DNA of 64,000 nucleotides from Achromobacter sp. B7 (GTDB lineage Bacteria; Pseudomonadota; Gammaproteobacteria; Burkholderiales; Burkholderiaceae_B): positions 2,914,001-2,978,000 of the forward strand of contig NZ_CP032084.1 of the NCBI RefSeq assembly GCF_003600685.1, given 5' to 3'. A model generated the notes under the pieces. It was not told the origin of the DNA. It worked only from the letters and a program-made list of their open reading frames with translations, and did no database searches. This document shows, piece by piece, positions 44,388 through 53,126 of the stretch. Position numbers and translations under genes: made by a program. The stretch's first letter is position 1; each line of letters starts with the position of its first letter.

Positions 44388-44867
44388 TCACAGCCCCAAT
44401 TCGGATAAGCCGGGGTGGTCATCCGGACGGCGGCCCAGCGGCCAGCGGAATTTTCGGTCGGCTTCTTTGATCGGCAAGTCGTTGATGCAGGCGTAACGAT
44501 GCGTCATGAGCCCGTCTTCGCCGAACTCCCAGTTTTCATTGCCGTATGAGCGAAACCAGTTGCTGGAATCGTCATGCCATTCATAGGCGTAACGCACGGC
44601 GATGCGGTTGCCGGTGTAGGCCCACAGCTCCTTGATCAGGCGGTAGTCCAGTTCTTTCGCCCATTTACGCGCCAGGAAGGCGCGGGCCTCGTCGCGGTTC
44701 TTGACGAATTCCGCGCGGTTGCGCCACTGCGTGTCCAGGCTATAGGCCAGCGCCACCTTGTCGGGGTCGCGGCTGTTCCAGCCGTCTTCGGCCAGCCGGA
44801 CTTTTTGCACGGCGCTCTGGTGCGTGAAAGGCGGCAGCGGCGGGCGGACATTGGGTTGGGATGTCAT
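44388..44867 (-). CDS. DUF1348 (NTF2-like) protein
   Basis: 159 residues, complete DUF1348 domain with [39 protein letters not shown] and [16 protein letters not shown]2-like fold; function unknown in the family, frequently paired with a TetR regulator as here. AGAGG precedes ATG 44867, which overlaps the tetR stop by four bases. Confidence 0.9.
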   Translation of the reverse strand: MTSQPNVRPPLPPFTHQSAVQKVRLAEDGWNSRDPDKVALAYSLDTQWRNRAEFVKNRDEARAFLARKWAKELDYRLIKELWAYTGNRIAVRYAYEWHDDSSNWFRSYGNENWEFGEDGLMTHRYACINDLPIKEADRKFRWPLGRRPDDHPGLSELGL

Positions 44868-45490
44868 GGGCGAACCTCTTGTGGGGGGAAAAGGGCGGCG
44901 GCGGCGCGTTGCGCAGTGGCGGTCACGGACACGTCGCCCGTGACCAGCGCCACGGCGATAGCGCCGTCGATCAGTACCAGCAGTTGTCGCGCGGCTTCGT
45001 CCGGGTCGGCCAGGCCGGCCTGTTGCGCCAGGCCGCGTACATGGTCCAGCAAACGGGCTTTGTGCAGCCGCGATACCTGGCGGATGGGATTGGCCGGATC
45101 GCTGATTTCGCCTGCCGCGTTGATGAAGGCGCACCCGCGAAAACCGTCGGATTCAAACCATTCTTGCAGCGCGTCGAAGAGGGACAACAGCCGGTCGCGC
45201 GGCGCGTCGGCCCGCGTGGTGGCGTGAACGAACCACTGCATCCAGCGTTCATCGCGCGCGGCCAGCGCCGCGGCCACCAGCGCGTCCTTATTGGGATAGT
45301 GCTTGTACAGCGTCTTGCGCGCCACGCCCGAGGTCTTCACGATGAGATCCATACCGGTGGCATGGACGCCGCCTTGGTAAATCAAATGTTCGGTGGCGCG
45401 CAGCAGCCGTTCCTGCGTCTGCGTCATGGGTTCGGGGGCGGTGACAGCGGCGGCGGGGGTCGAAGAGGGCATGTCCAAACTGGAGTTCAT
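44864..45490 (-). CDS. TetR-family transcriptional regulator
   Basis: 208 residues: N-terminal TetR HTH (about 25-70, [26 protein letters not shown]) and a C-terminal ligand domain of the TetR_C_Lfr/YcdC kind. Translationally coupled to the DUF1348 gene and likely an autorepressor acting on the operators at 45496-45553. The start could also be the ATG at 45472. Confidence 0.88.
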   Translation of the reverse strand: MNSSLDMPSSTPAAAVTAPEPMTQTQERLLRATEHLIYQGGVHATGMDLIVKTSGVARKTLYKHYPNKDALVAAALAARDERWMQWFVHATTRADAPRDRLLSLFDALQEWFESDGFRGCAFINAAGEISDPANPIRQVSRLHKARLLDHVRGLAQQAGLADPDEAARQLLVLIDGAIAVALVTGDVSVTATAQRAAAALFPPQEVRP

Positions 45491-45903
45491 TACGGAGAAC
45501 GATCATTCTGCATAGGATTCAGGATTTGTAGAACGGTCATTCTCAAGCGTCAAGCTTTATGGCTTAACCCACTATCTGCTTGCTTTTTCACTGATAAATA
45601 TGTTAAGATCTTTTAATTGCCAGCCAAAATAAACCAACGCTGAAAAAAACCAAGAACAACTAAAAACAACCGTTGCAGGAACTTTTGGCCGGCAAACTTA
45701 TTTTGCTTTTTGTTTTGCATTGCCCCCGTTTGAATGCCCCGGCTGACACAGCAGTTTTTGCTTAAGCCATCCAGTAGCACCTCGCGCAAGACCACGCAGT
45801 ACCTTGCGCACCCCCCGCAATTACCGGGCATTCTTGGCACGCTTGAACCCGTGGTGCATTGCTTTGGCGGGAAAGCCACGCACCCACGCATAGGAGAACG
45901 CTC
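45491..45903. other. Intergenic region, AT-rich in its first half
   Basis: 413 bases between tetR and a small gene. About 45540-45730 is visibly AT-rich against the high-GC background. Contains the TetR operators. A lone TGGCACG at 45835 lacks a -12 partner. No gene recognised. Confidence 0.5.
45496..45553. promoter_or_regulatory. Pair of TetR operators
   Basis: AGAACGATCATTCT at 45496-45509 and AGAACGGTCATTCT at 45540-45553, both imperfect palindromes with one base difference, just upstream of the tetR start. Confidence 0.75.
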
Positions 45904-46056
45904 ATGTCGCATCAACTGGTTGGTAAAAAGTGGCGCTTCGAGGTTCCGCCCCTGAACTGGACGGCCCCTGACGCGAACAAGGAATCGGAAATCGATTCCA
46001 TCGACGCGGATTCCGAAACCTCTGAAGACAGCGATACGTCGCGGTCATCCAAGTAG
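45904..46056 (+). CDS. Small protein with acidic Ser/Asp-rich tail
   Basis: 50 residues: a short aromatic N-terminal segment (KKWRFEVPPLNWTAP), then a disordered acidic tail (DSIDADSETSEDSD). AGGAGAACG precedes the ATG. No family recognised, but the ribosome site and codon use support a real gene. No sigma-54 element with both boxes found. Confidence 0.55.
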   Translation: MSHQLVGKKWRFEVPPLNWTAPDANKESEIDSIDADSETSEDSDTSRSSK

Positions 46057-46264
46057 TTCTTCTAGCTGCGCCCGCCCACGCGGGCGTAGTTCTTGCCTAG
46101 CAAACACCCAGACGGCGCGCCTTGTGTGCGCCGTTTGAACGTGTAGCGCGCGACTTTCTCTTCCCCCTTTTGCCCGACTTCCGTCAACGCCTTGCCGCGT
46201 CGGCGGCTTTTCGTTTGGGCGCAAGCGTCGCACGCAGCATCACCTCTTTGCCAGTGAGCCTGGA

Positions 46265-46999
46265 ATGCCTGAAAACACTTCGAGCAATCATCAAGTCCGA
46301 CCTTTCGTGTATGCCACGTCGACGTCACGGTCATTGATGTTTTCGCACTCTGAGATCCAAAGCCGCATGTGGACGAAAGACCCGGCGGCGCTCAATCTGG
46401 AATACACCCGGATCATGATGGCGTTCTTGCTGTTCAACCCGAACCCTCGTCGCATCGCGATGGTGGGGCTGGGCGGCGGATCGTTGGCCAAATTCTGCTA
46501 CCAGCATCTGCCGTCCGCGCGCATCGACGTCTACGAAATCAACCCGCATGTCATCGCCTTGCGCGATTCCTTCCATGTGCCGCGCGACGACGACCGCTTT
46601 GCGGTGCTGCAAGGCGACGGTGCGGAATTGATTCGGCAATATCAAAACGAGTACGACGCGGTGCTGGTCGATGGCTATGACATCAATGGCCTGCCGACGC
46701 AGCTGACGACCGACGCCTTCTATGAAGCCTGCTTCAACGCCCTGGCACCCGACGGCATGATGGTGTGCAACTTCCATGCCTCGAACTTTCAGTTCAGCAC
46801 GTACCTGGGTCGCATCAAGAAGCAGTTCCTGGGCTCGGTCATCGAAGTCAGCGATACGTCTTGCGCGCACAGCATCGTCTTCGCGTGCCGGGGCGACACC
46901 CTTAAACGGCGCACGGGCCTGCCCAAGCGCAAGCCCGACGGCATGAGCGCCGACATGTGGCTATGCCTGTCGCCCACGTACTGGCCAATGCTGGTCTAA
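46265..46999 (+). CDS. Spermidine-synthase-like methyltransferase-fold protein
   Basis: 244 residues with the SpeE-type Rossmann core: IAMVGLGGGSLAKFCY (motif I), DVYEINPHVIAL with the acidic loop, VLQGDGAELI and DAVLVDGYD. It lacks the N-terminal beta domain of true spermidine synthases, like the many spermidine-synthase-like proteins of unknown substrate. Downstream is a strong hairpin shared with the porin gene. Confidence 0.82.
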   Translation: MPENTSSNHQVRPFVYATSTSRSLMFSHSEIQSRMWTKDPAALNLEYTRIMMAFLLFNPNPRRIAMVGLGGGSLAKFCYQHLPSARIDVYEINPHVIALRDSFHVPRDDDRFAVLQGDGAELIRQYQNEYDAVLVDGYDINGLPTQLTTDAFYEACFNALAPDGMMVCNFHASNFQFSTYLGRIKKQFLGSVIEVSDTSCAHSIVFACRGDTLKRRTGLPKRKPDGMSADMWLCLSPTYWPMLV

Positions 47000-47032
47000 T
47001 AACGCCCGCGCTTGTCGGCCATGCTGTAGCCC

Positions 47033-47064
47033 GCTGCCCCAGCCACTTTCGCGGCTGGGGCAGC
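47033..47064. terminator. Bidirectional hairpin between convergent genes
   Basis: GCTGCCCCAGCC pairs with GGCTGGGGCAGC across ACTTTCGC. A second perfect hairpin, CCCGGCAG-G-CTGCCGGG, follows at 47078-47094 on the porin side. Confidence 0.7.
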
Positions 47065-47105
47065 GCTGTTAACCAAGCCCGGCAGGCTGCCGGGCAGGGT
47101 AGCGC

Positions 47106-48137
47106 TTAGAAGTGGTGGCGGATGCCCACCACTGATTGCAGGGTATGGGACTGGTTGCGGTCCACGCGGTCCAGCAGCGCGTAGAAGTTCGTGCGTTTGG
47201 ACAGATCATGTTCGTAGCCCAGGCCCCAGCCCTTGATGTGCGAGCTGGTGGCGCGCTGGTAGGCAGCCAACACCTTGCTGCTGCCGCTGACCGGAACGCT
47301 GACGCCGCCCACGAAGGTATTGACGCGGCGTACGCCCGCCGACGGCCCCACGTTCGGATTGCGCAGATTGCCGTAGCCGGCATGCAACTTCATCCAATCG
47401 AAGTCATACGCGGCGGCCAACTGTACGTTGCGCGAGGTCAGCTTGCCCGGCACGCTGGCGTCCGGATTCAAATGCTCATAGGTCAGCGCGGTGGACAAAG
47501 GCCCGTCGCGATAACGCAGGCCGGCGGTCCAGACGCGGTCGTGGTTGGCGGTGGAGAATTGATCGTTGTCGTGCGCCTCAAAGCTGTAGCCCACGCCTGC
47601 CTGCCATCCCGCCCAGACGGGCGTGCGATAGATAAAGGCGTTATTGACGCGACCGCCGGTGCCGAAGTCGCCGTCGTTGTAGCCCGACGTGACGGATGCC
47701 GACGCGCCGCCCCACGATGTGCCGAATGGCGAGGCGATGCCGCCCCAGCTGTCGCTGAGGACCTGCTGGCGTCCCGCGCGCAATTCCCCAAAATCACCCC
47801 GCAGGCCCAGATACGCCCAGCGTCCGAACAGCCGGCCTTGCGCCTGCGTGCCATCCGAAGCGTGAAACCCGCTTTCAAGCCGGAAGAAGGCGCTGTAGCC
47901 GTTGCCCAGGTCTTCGACGCCGCGCAGGCCCCAGCGTGACCCGGATTGCGTGCCGTCGCGCATGCCCACATGCGAGCGCGACGCACTTTCGGCGTTGTCA
48001 TGCCGGCGTTCGAAGGCCAGGCCTAGGTCGATGACGCCATACAGCGTGACGCTGGTGGTGGAAGCGTGGGCCATGCCGCCCGTCAAGGCGGCCAATGCGA
48101 CGGCCAGCGCACCGCGCTTGATGCTTGCTGCTTTCAT
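47106..48137 (-). CDS. Gram-negative porin (Porin_4 type)
   Basis: 343 residues: signal peptide (about 1-26, ending GMAHA), then SVTLYGVIDLGLAFERR and SRWGLRGVEDLGNGYSAFFRLESGF, the hallmark start of betaproteobacterial trimeric porins, and a C-terminal strand ending in Phe (VGIRHHF) as needed for BAM assembly. Outer-membrane 16-strand channel; substrate not determined. ATG 48137 begins the signal peptide. Confidence 0.93.
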   Translation of the reverse strand: MKAASIKRGALAVALAALTGGMAHASTTSVTLYGVIDLGLAFERRHDNAESASRSHVGMRDGTQSGSRWGLRGVEDLGNGYSAFFRLESGFHASDGTQAQGRLFGRWAYLGLRGDFGELRAGRQQVLSDSWGGIASPFGTSWGGASASVTSGYNDGDFGTGGRVNNAFIYRTPVWAGWQAGVGYSFEAHDNDQFSTANHDRVWTAGLRYRDGPLSTALTYEHLNPDASVPGKLTSRNVQLAAAYDFDWMKLHAGYGNLRNPNVGPSAGVRRVNTFVGGVSVPVSGSSKVLAAYQRATSSHIKGWGLGYEHDLSKRTNFYALLDRVDRNQSHTLQSVVGIRHHF

Positions 48138-48533
48138 GAGTACCCCTGGTTTTATGTTGTGTTGCGTTGGACAAAAGGCTCCCCGGCGGCCGGCCAAAAG
48201 GCGGGTCGCTAAGGACGTGGAAAGCGCGTGGAAAGAACGCCGCGTGAACACGACGGCAAGCGCAGAAAAAACCCGGAACGCGTTCGCCCGTCAGCGGCTA
48301 GTCATTAACATCGCAATGACCATGGCGCATTATGGTGAGCGTCGCCGCGTAATCAAATAAGACGACTACGAATATGACTGTCAGGGGGCAGCATGAATGT
48401 CGTCTTTGCCCTTAAGCAGGACGAAATCAGCGTAAGAAAACAACGACCGCGGCAGACACGGTAGTCAAATCAGGATGCGTTGCGCATCCTGGGTCCGGTG
48501 CGAGGCCTCGCGGGGCGGGGCAAGCCCGGCGCC
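48138..48533. other. Intergenic region between porin and diguanylate cyclase
   Basis: 396 bases. The right part holds a hairpin (48471-48491); the left part must contain the porin promoter. No gene recognised. Confidence 0.5.
48471..48491 (-). terminator. Hairpin after the diguanylate cyclase gene
   Basis: CAGGATGCG-TTG-CGCATCCTG, a perfect 9-base-pair stem 43 bases past the stop on the minus strand, followed by ATTTGAC. Weak T content. Confidence 0.5.
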
Positions 48534-50084
48534 TTACGCGCCGTGCACAACCACCCGGTTCCGTCCTTCCGCCTTGGCCGCATACAGCGCGGCGTCGGCC
48601 GCCTGGAAAACCTGCGCGACATCGCCGACAGAGGTGCGCCATTGCGCCACGCCGGCCGACACGGTAACGCCGCCCACGCCGGACACAGGCTGGCCGGCCG
48701 TGTGCTTGCGCAGGCGCTCGGCCACGTTGGCCGCTTCTTTCACGCCCACATTCGGCAGCAGCATCAAGAATTCTTCCCCGCCGCTGCGGCAAAGCACATC
48801 CGACGGACGCGAACATTGCCGCATCAGGTCGGCCATGCCGCGTATCACCTCGTCGCCCTTGGGGTGGCCGTAGGTATCGTTCACGCGCTTGAAGTGGTCG
48901 ATGTCCAGCGCCACCACCGTGAAGGGCGTGCCGGCGGTTTGCAGATGGTCCACCGCCTCCTGCATGCCGCGCCGGTTGCGTAGCGCGGTCAGCGGGTCGG
49001 TCATATTGGCCTGGTTCAGCTTGCCGATTTTGTCCTGCAGGCTTGAAATGCTGGACATCACCGCGCGCTTGAGCCGTTCCGCCTCGAAGTACCAGGCCCT
49101 GACCGACTGCACGCGCTGCATGGCGATGGCCACGTCGTGGTGTTCCACATTGGTGGCCAGTTGCGACAGGGGCAGGGAGATCAGCCGGGCACACCACCAG
49201 ATGGCCAGCAGGAACGCCACGGCCAGGGGCGCCGCGTAGCCGATCAATGCCCAGATCAGTTCGTATATCGGCTCCAGCGTCACCTCGGCGGGGCGTTGCG
49301 CGATGATGCCCCATCCGCTTAGCGGTTCGGGCGCGTAGCCCGCCAGCATGTCCACGCCCTTGGTGTTGACGACGCGTTGCGAGCCCGCTTTGCCTTGGGT
49401 GACGGCCGCGACGACCGGATTGCGCATCACGTTTTCGCCGACCCGGGTCGAGTCGACGTGATAGATCAGGTGGCCGTCGCTATCTACCACGAACAGATAT
49501 GAACCATCCAGGTAATGATGCTTGCCCAGCAGCTGTTGCAGCGCGCTGTCGTTGCGCAGGTAGATGGTGCCCGCAATGTAGCCCAGGTATTTGCCGTCAT
49601 TGGAATAGATGGGGTGCGACAGGTTGACCAGCATGTTGCCGGCGACTGACACATACGGCTTGCTGATCAGCGGCTGTCGTGCGCGCAGCGCGGCGCGAGT
49701 CCCCGGGCTGTCCAGCCGGGTGCCCAGAAAATTCCGGAACGTCTGGGTGGTGGCCAGCAGGGTGCCGTCCGCGCTGATGACGCCGACCGAGTTGAAGTCG
49801 TTGGCCTGTTCCTGCAAGCGCGCGACTTCGGCGGCCAGCACATCGGGCGCGTCGACCTGCGTTGCCAGGTGCCGCGCGCTGTAGGCCAGCTGCTGTTGGG
49901 CCGACTTCAGAAAATTCGTGGTGCTTTCGGCGAGCTTGGCCGCGTAGACCCGGTTGGACTCCAGCGTGTTCGTGATGAGCTGGTCGCGCTGCACCAGGTA
50001 GCTGGCGTACAGGGCATTGGCAGTGGCCGCGATGGCGCTAAGGACGGTAAGCGCAAGCACAAGCCCGCGTAGATTGATTCGCAT
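48534..50084 (-). CDS. Membrane-bound diguanylate cyclase (dCache-GGDEF)
   Basis: 516 residues: membrane helix at 7-29, periplasmic dCache sensor (about 35-275), second helix (about 283-305) and a GGDEF domain (about 350-512). The active site reads SGGEEF, an active variant, and an intact inhibitory site RPSD stands five residues before it. Makes c-di-GMP in response to an external small ligand. The window also encodes an EAL enzyme at 23917, but nothing links the two. Confidence 0.92.
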   Translation of the reverse strand: MRINLRGLVLALTVLSAIAATANALYASYLVQRDQLITNTLESNRVYAAKLAESTTNFLKSAQQQLAYSARHLATQVDAPDVLAAEVARLQEQANDFNSVGVISADGTLLATTQTFRNFLGTRLDSPGTRAALRARQPLISKPYVSVAGNMLVNLSHPIYSNDGKYLGYIAGTIYLRNDSALQQLLGKHHYLDGSYLFVVDSDGHLIYHVDSTRVGENVMRNPVVAAVTQGKAGSQRVVNTKGVDMLAGYAPEPLSGWGIIAQRPAEVTLEPIYELIWALIGYAAPLAVAFLLAIWWCARLISLPLSQLATNVEHHDVAIAMQRVQSVRAWYFEAERLKRAVMSSISSLQDKIGKLNQANMTDPLTALRNRRGMQEAVDHLQTAGTPFTVVALDIDHFKRVNDTYGHPKGDEVIRGMADLMRQCSRPSDVLCRSGGEEFLMLLPNVGVKEAANVAERLRKHTAGQPVSGVGGVTVSAGVAQWRTSVGDVAQVFQAADAALYAAKAEGRNRVVVHGA

Positions 50085-50208
50085 GGAGTTTTGGTTAGGC
50101 GGGAATCAGGGAAGGACAAGGACGACAGGGCAACGACGGCGCGGCGGTGACGCGCGATGCGGGTGGCTGGTAGCGCAACCCGAGGTTTACGGCAAAAGCG
50201 GCGGGCAT

Positions 50209-51288
50209 CTATAGGGCGTTGACGTCCGGTTCGTCCAACAGGCGGGCGGCCGGCGAGTGGGCCGCGGCGCCGGCCCGGAAGTAGCCCATGACCGTGGCAA
50301 CGCTGGCATGGCCGGTCATTGCCATGGTGTCGCCCAGCGGCACGTTCTGCCGGCCCGCCTCGGTGACAAAGCCGGACCGCAGGCTATGCGCCGAAAACTC
50401 GCCATCCAGGCCAGCCAGCTTGCAGCGTTCCAGCACGATGTCGCGCACGGCGGCGGCGGCCAGCGGTTCGCCCACGACGTCGCCGCGCCGTACCCGCCGG
50501 AAAATCGGGCCCTGGCGGATGCCGCTGGCGGCAAGCCAGGCGTCCAGCGCCTTGGCGGCGGACCCGGTAATGGGCTTTTGGTCGTCCGCACGGCGGGCGC
50601 CTGCCTGATTGGTCTTGGATTGGGTCAGGCTATATAGATAGCCGTCCGCCGTGCGCACCACGTTCTCAACGGTGGCCCGCACCACCTCGGATCGGCGGCG
50701 GCCGCCGCTGGCCCAGGCGAACAGCAACAGGGCGCGGTCGCGCATGCCCCGCAGCGACGCATCACAGGTGGCCAACATGGCTTGCAAGGGTTCGCGCGTC
50801 AGGGCGGCTTTCTTGGCGGGCGCCATGCCCCGGCGGGCATAGGCGCGACGCGTCTTGGCCAGCAACTCGCGTACGGAAGGCGCGCGGCACGGGTTGGGAT
50901 AGCCGTGCAGCTCGTGCGCCTTCGACAGTACCGACAGGCGTTGCAACAGCGTGTTCAAGCTGGGAGGCCCTGGCCGGCCTTTGGCTTTCAAGCGCACCAG
51001 TTCCTGGTCCAACGCCAAGGGCAGCTCCCATTTCAAGCCTTGATCCGTCGCGCGCTGCGCGTGGTCCACCACAAACTGAACGACGGCCGCCTCGGGCAAG
51101 GGCAGGGCGAAGCGCTGGCCGTAGCGCAGTTCGAACCAGGCGGTCCAGTAGCGGATCGCCGCCCGGTAGCTGGCCGCCGTGTTGGCGGAACTGCCTTCGC
51201 GCATCAGGCCGCGGACGGCGGCGTCCGCCTGGGTATCCAGGGCGTGCGGGTCAAGCAGGGGCAGCGAAGCCAGCAATTTCAACGACAT
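50209..51288 (-). CDS. Tyrosine recombinase
   Basis: About 359 residues: N-terminal SAM-like domain (about 30-130, NTAASYRAAIRYWTAWFELRYG) and a catalytic domain with Arg in ASGGRRRSEV, Lys in LTQSKTNQ, HSLRSG, GHAS and the nucleophile Tyr in VMGYFRAG. All catalytic residues are present. Divergent from a KfrA-like gene. I see no att repeats or cargo genes, so it may be a domesticated enzyme instead of the integrase of a mobile element. ATG 51288 preferred over 51309. Confidence 0.88.
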   Translation of the reverse strand: MSLKLLASLPLLDPHALDTQADAAVRGLMREGSSANTAASYRAAIRYWTAWFELRYGQRFALPLPEAAVVQFVVDHAQRATDQGLKWELPLALDQELVRLKAKGRPGPPSLNTLLQRLSVLSKAHELHGYPNPCRAPSVRELLAKTRRAYARRGMAPAKKAALTREPLQAMLATCDASLRGMRDRALLLFAWASGGRRRSEVVRATVENVVRTADGYLYSLTQSKTNQAGARRADDQKPITGSAAKALDAWLAASGIRQGPIFRRVRRGDVVGEPLAAAAVRDIVLERCKLAGLDGEFSAHSLRSGFVTEAGRQNVPLGDTMAMTGHASVATVMGYFRAGAAAHSPAARLLDEPDVNAL

Positions 51289-51437
51289 CGGAACGGGCAG
51301 GGGCGGCAAACGGGAAAGACTTCAGCACTATACGGAAGCGGGCGGGTTTCGGGCGCGGCGCGGCCTCTGGCTCGAGCGAAGAGGCGGTTTTTGAGGCTTT
51401 TTTGCACCGCTCCCTGCACAGAAGCCTGTCGCCCCGT

Positions 51438-51482
51438 CATATGTATTTATACATATGTATGCTGTATGATATCTAACAGCAT
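51438..51482. promoter_or_regulatory. Two inverted repeats between recombinase and kfrA-like gene
   Basis: CATATGTAT-TT-ATACATATG at 51438-51457 has perfect 9-base arms. ATGCTGT at 51459-51465 pairs with ACAGCAT at 51476-51482. The stretch is strongly AT-rich within GC-rich surroundings. Likely operators for the KfrA-like protein and the promoter region of both genes. Confidence 0.7.
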
Positions 51483-51569
51483 GACCGGATAGGTCCCGAT
51501 AAGGTTCCATTATCGTGAGTAATTCAGCCGAGACGCCGCGCGAAATGCGGCGATGACGAGGAAAAGGCG

Positions 51570-52625
51570 ATGGCCACAGGAATCACCCAAAACGACGTCT
51601 GGACCGCTGCGGATGCGCTGCTGTTGGAAGGGGCGCGCCCCACCATCGAGCGCGTACGGCAGAAAATCGGCCGTGGCTCGCCCAACACCGTCAGCCCGCA
51701 CCTGGAAACCTGGTTTCGCGCCTTGGGCGCCCGCATCAAGGACCCCGGCGCGTTTGCCGCGCCACCCGCCGTGCCCGACCCCATTGCTCAAGCCGCCACC
51801 CATTTCTGGGAAGCTGCTTTGGCCGAAGCCCGCGCGCAACAGGCAGATGCTTACCGCGAACGCTGGCAGGAACTGGCGGACGAGGGGGAGCGGCTGGCCG
51901 AACAAGCCGAACAATTGCAGCAGCGCGACGCGCAATTGGCGAATCGTGAAAAAGACCTGGAAGAGGGGCTACGGGTGGCAACGGCCCAGCTGGCGGCCAC
52001 CGAAGAGCGGCTACAGGCCGCCGAACGAGCGGTGCGCCAGCGCGACGAACAACTCAAGCAGGCGCGCGGGCAGTTGCAAGACGCACAAAGCGCGGTGCAG
52101 ACGCTGCTGACCGAAGCCGAAAAGATGCGAGGCGTGCATGCGCAGGCGTTGGACGCGCTGCAAACGCGCCATGCGGCGCACGAAAAGCGCTGGCTGAACG
52201 AATTGGACGCCGAACGCGTCGCCGCAAAGAAGCTGCAATCGCGGCTGGACGAGGCCCAGTTGGCCGCGCAAAAACAGGGGGAGCAACACACGGCGGCATT
52301 GCGTCAGGCGCAGGAGGCCAGAGGCATGGCCGAAAAGGCGGCGCAAGACGCGCGGGCGGAAACCATGGCTGGGCAGGCGCGGTACGCCACCGCGCAAGCG
52401 GCCAGCGAGGCCGCCCAAGCCGCATTGCAGGGCGCGCTGAGTTCCGCCCAGGAAGCGCTGGCAACGGCCCGGCAGAACGAGCAGGCGCTCTTGGCGCGTT
52501 TGGCGGCGTCCGACGCGCAAGCGGGAACGCTGCTCGCGCAATCGCAGCAAAAGGACCAGCAACTGGCCGAGCTGACCCGCCATCTGATGGCCGACGCCGC
52601 CCAGCTCAAGCGCCCGACCGCCTAG
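51570..52625 (+). CDS. KfrA-like DNA-binding coiled-coil protein
   Basis: 351 residues: N-terminal KfrA_N DNA-binding domain (about 1-115, VWTAADALLLEGARPTIERVRQKIGRGSPNTV) then a continuous coiled coil to the end, rich in Gln, Ala, Glu and Arg. KfrA of RK2 is a plasmid autoregulator and accessory partition protein; chromosomal relatives are known in Burkholderiales and Pseudomonas. Here it faces a tyrosine recombinase across palindromic operators. Confidence 0.87.
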   Translation: MATGITQNDVWTAADALLLEGARPTIERVRQKIGRGSPNTVSPHLETWFRALGARIKDPGAFAAPPAVPDPIAQAATHFWEAALAEARAQQADAYRERWQELADEGERLAEQAEQLQQRDAQLANREKDLEEGLRVATAQLAATEERLQAAERAVRQRDEQLKQARGQLQDAQSAVQTLLTEAEKMRGVHAQALDALQTRHAAHEKRWLNELDAERVAAKKLQSRLDEAQLAAQKQGEQHTAALRQAQEARGMAEKAAQDARAETMAGQARYATAQAASEAAQAALQGALSSAQEALATARQNEQALLARLAASDAQAGTLLAQSQQKDQQLAELTRHLMADAAQLKRPTA

Positions 52626-52681
52626 TCTTGGCGACGGACTTGCGAAGACGCTCGTGACGTCCCGCTTTCAGCTACCCGCCA

Positions 52682-52879
52682 CTACCGCCCGGGGTAGGTG
52701 CCCTGGAACGGCGTATTGTCCGGTTCGCCGAAGTTCTCCGAATGGTAGTTGGCGTGATCCCGCTGCATGGCCGGCGCGCCTTGCTGGGTCGAACTATAGG
52801 AACTGCGCGCGGTGCAGCCGGTCAGCGTCACGGCCAGCAGCGCGGCGGGGATGACGGCAAAAAGGGTCAAGGGCCTCAT
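52682..52879 (-). CDS. Small lipoprotein
   Basis: 65 residues with a lipoprotein signal ending in lipobox LTGC (Cys21), then a short polar mature part. GGAGG precedes ATG 52879. The residue after Cys is Thr, so outer-membrane sorting is likely. A possible sigma-54 element lies about 90 bases upstream. No family recognised. Confidence 0.75.
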   Translation of the reverse strand: MRPLTLFAVIPAALLAVTLTGCTARSSYSSTQQGAPAMQRDHANYHSENFGEPDNTPFQGTYPGR

Positions 52880-52969
52880 GGCATACCTCCAAAGAGATGC
52901 CGCCACGGGTGCGGCCGCCAGACAATCCGGGGCCGTCGCCACCCAACGTCGGCGGCAAACGGCTGCCTA

Positions 52970-52984
52970 GCAAGCTGCATTCCC
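52970..52984 (-). promoter_or_regulatory. Possible sigma-54 promoter of the lipoprotein gene
   Basis: Read leftward: GGGAATG-CAGC-TTGC then T. GG and TTGC intact at correct spacing, with two changes in the -24 box. Leader would be about 79 bases. Confidence 0.45.
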
Positions 52985-53126
52985 ACCCGTGCGATTGCCT
53001 CTGTAAGTCAGCATGAATTTGGGATAAATTCCGATAGACGTATCCACGATGCCTCACGGGCATCCGCCCATTCGTAGCGATGCGTCGTCATGCGGGGCGC
53101 TTCAGTCGTCCTGCCGGGAGCATCGG

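Noticed and set aside
45835..45841. TGGCACG box upstream of the 45904 gene
   Set aside because: No TTGC at the required distance.
46082..46096. GGGCGTA-GTTC-TTGC upstream of the spermidine-synthase-like gene
   Set aside because: Correct spacing but a poor -24 box and about 160 bases from the start codon; same judgement for 19459-19473.
50209..51288. Prophage or integrative element around the recombinase
   Set aside because: No phage, conjugation or cargo genes and no flanking direct repeats or tRNA target are visible on either side.
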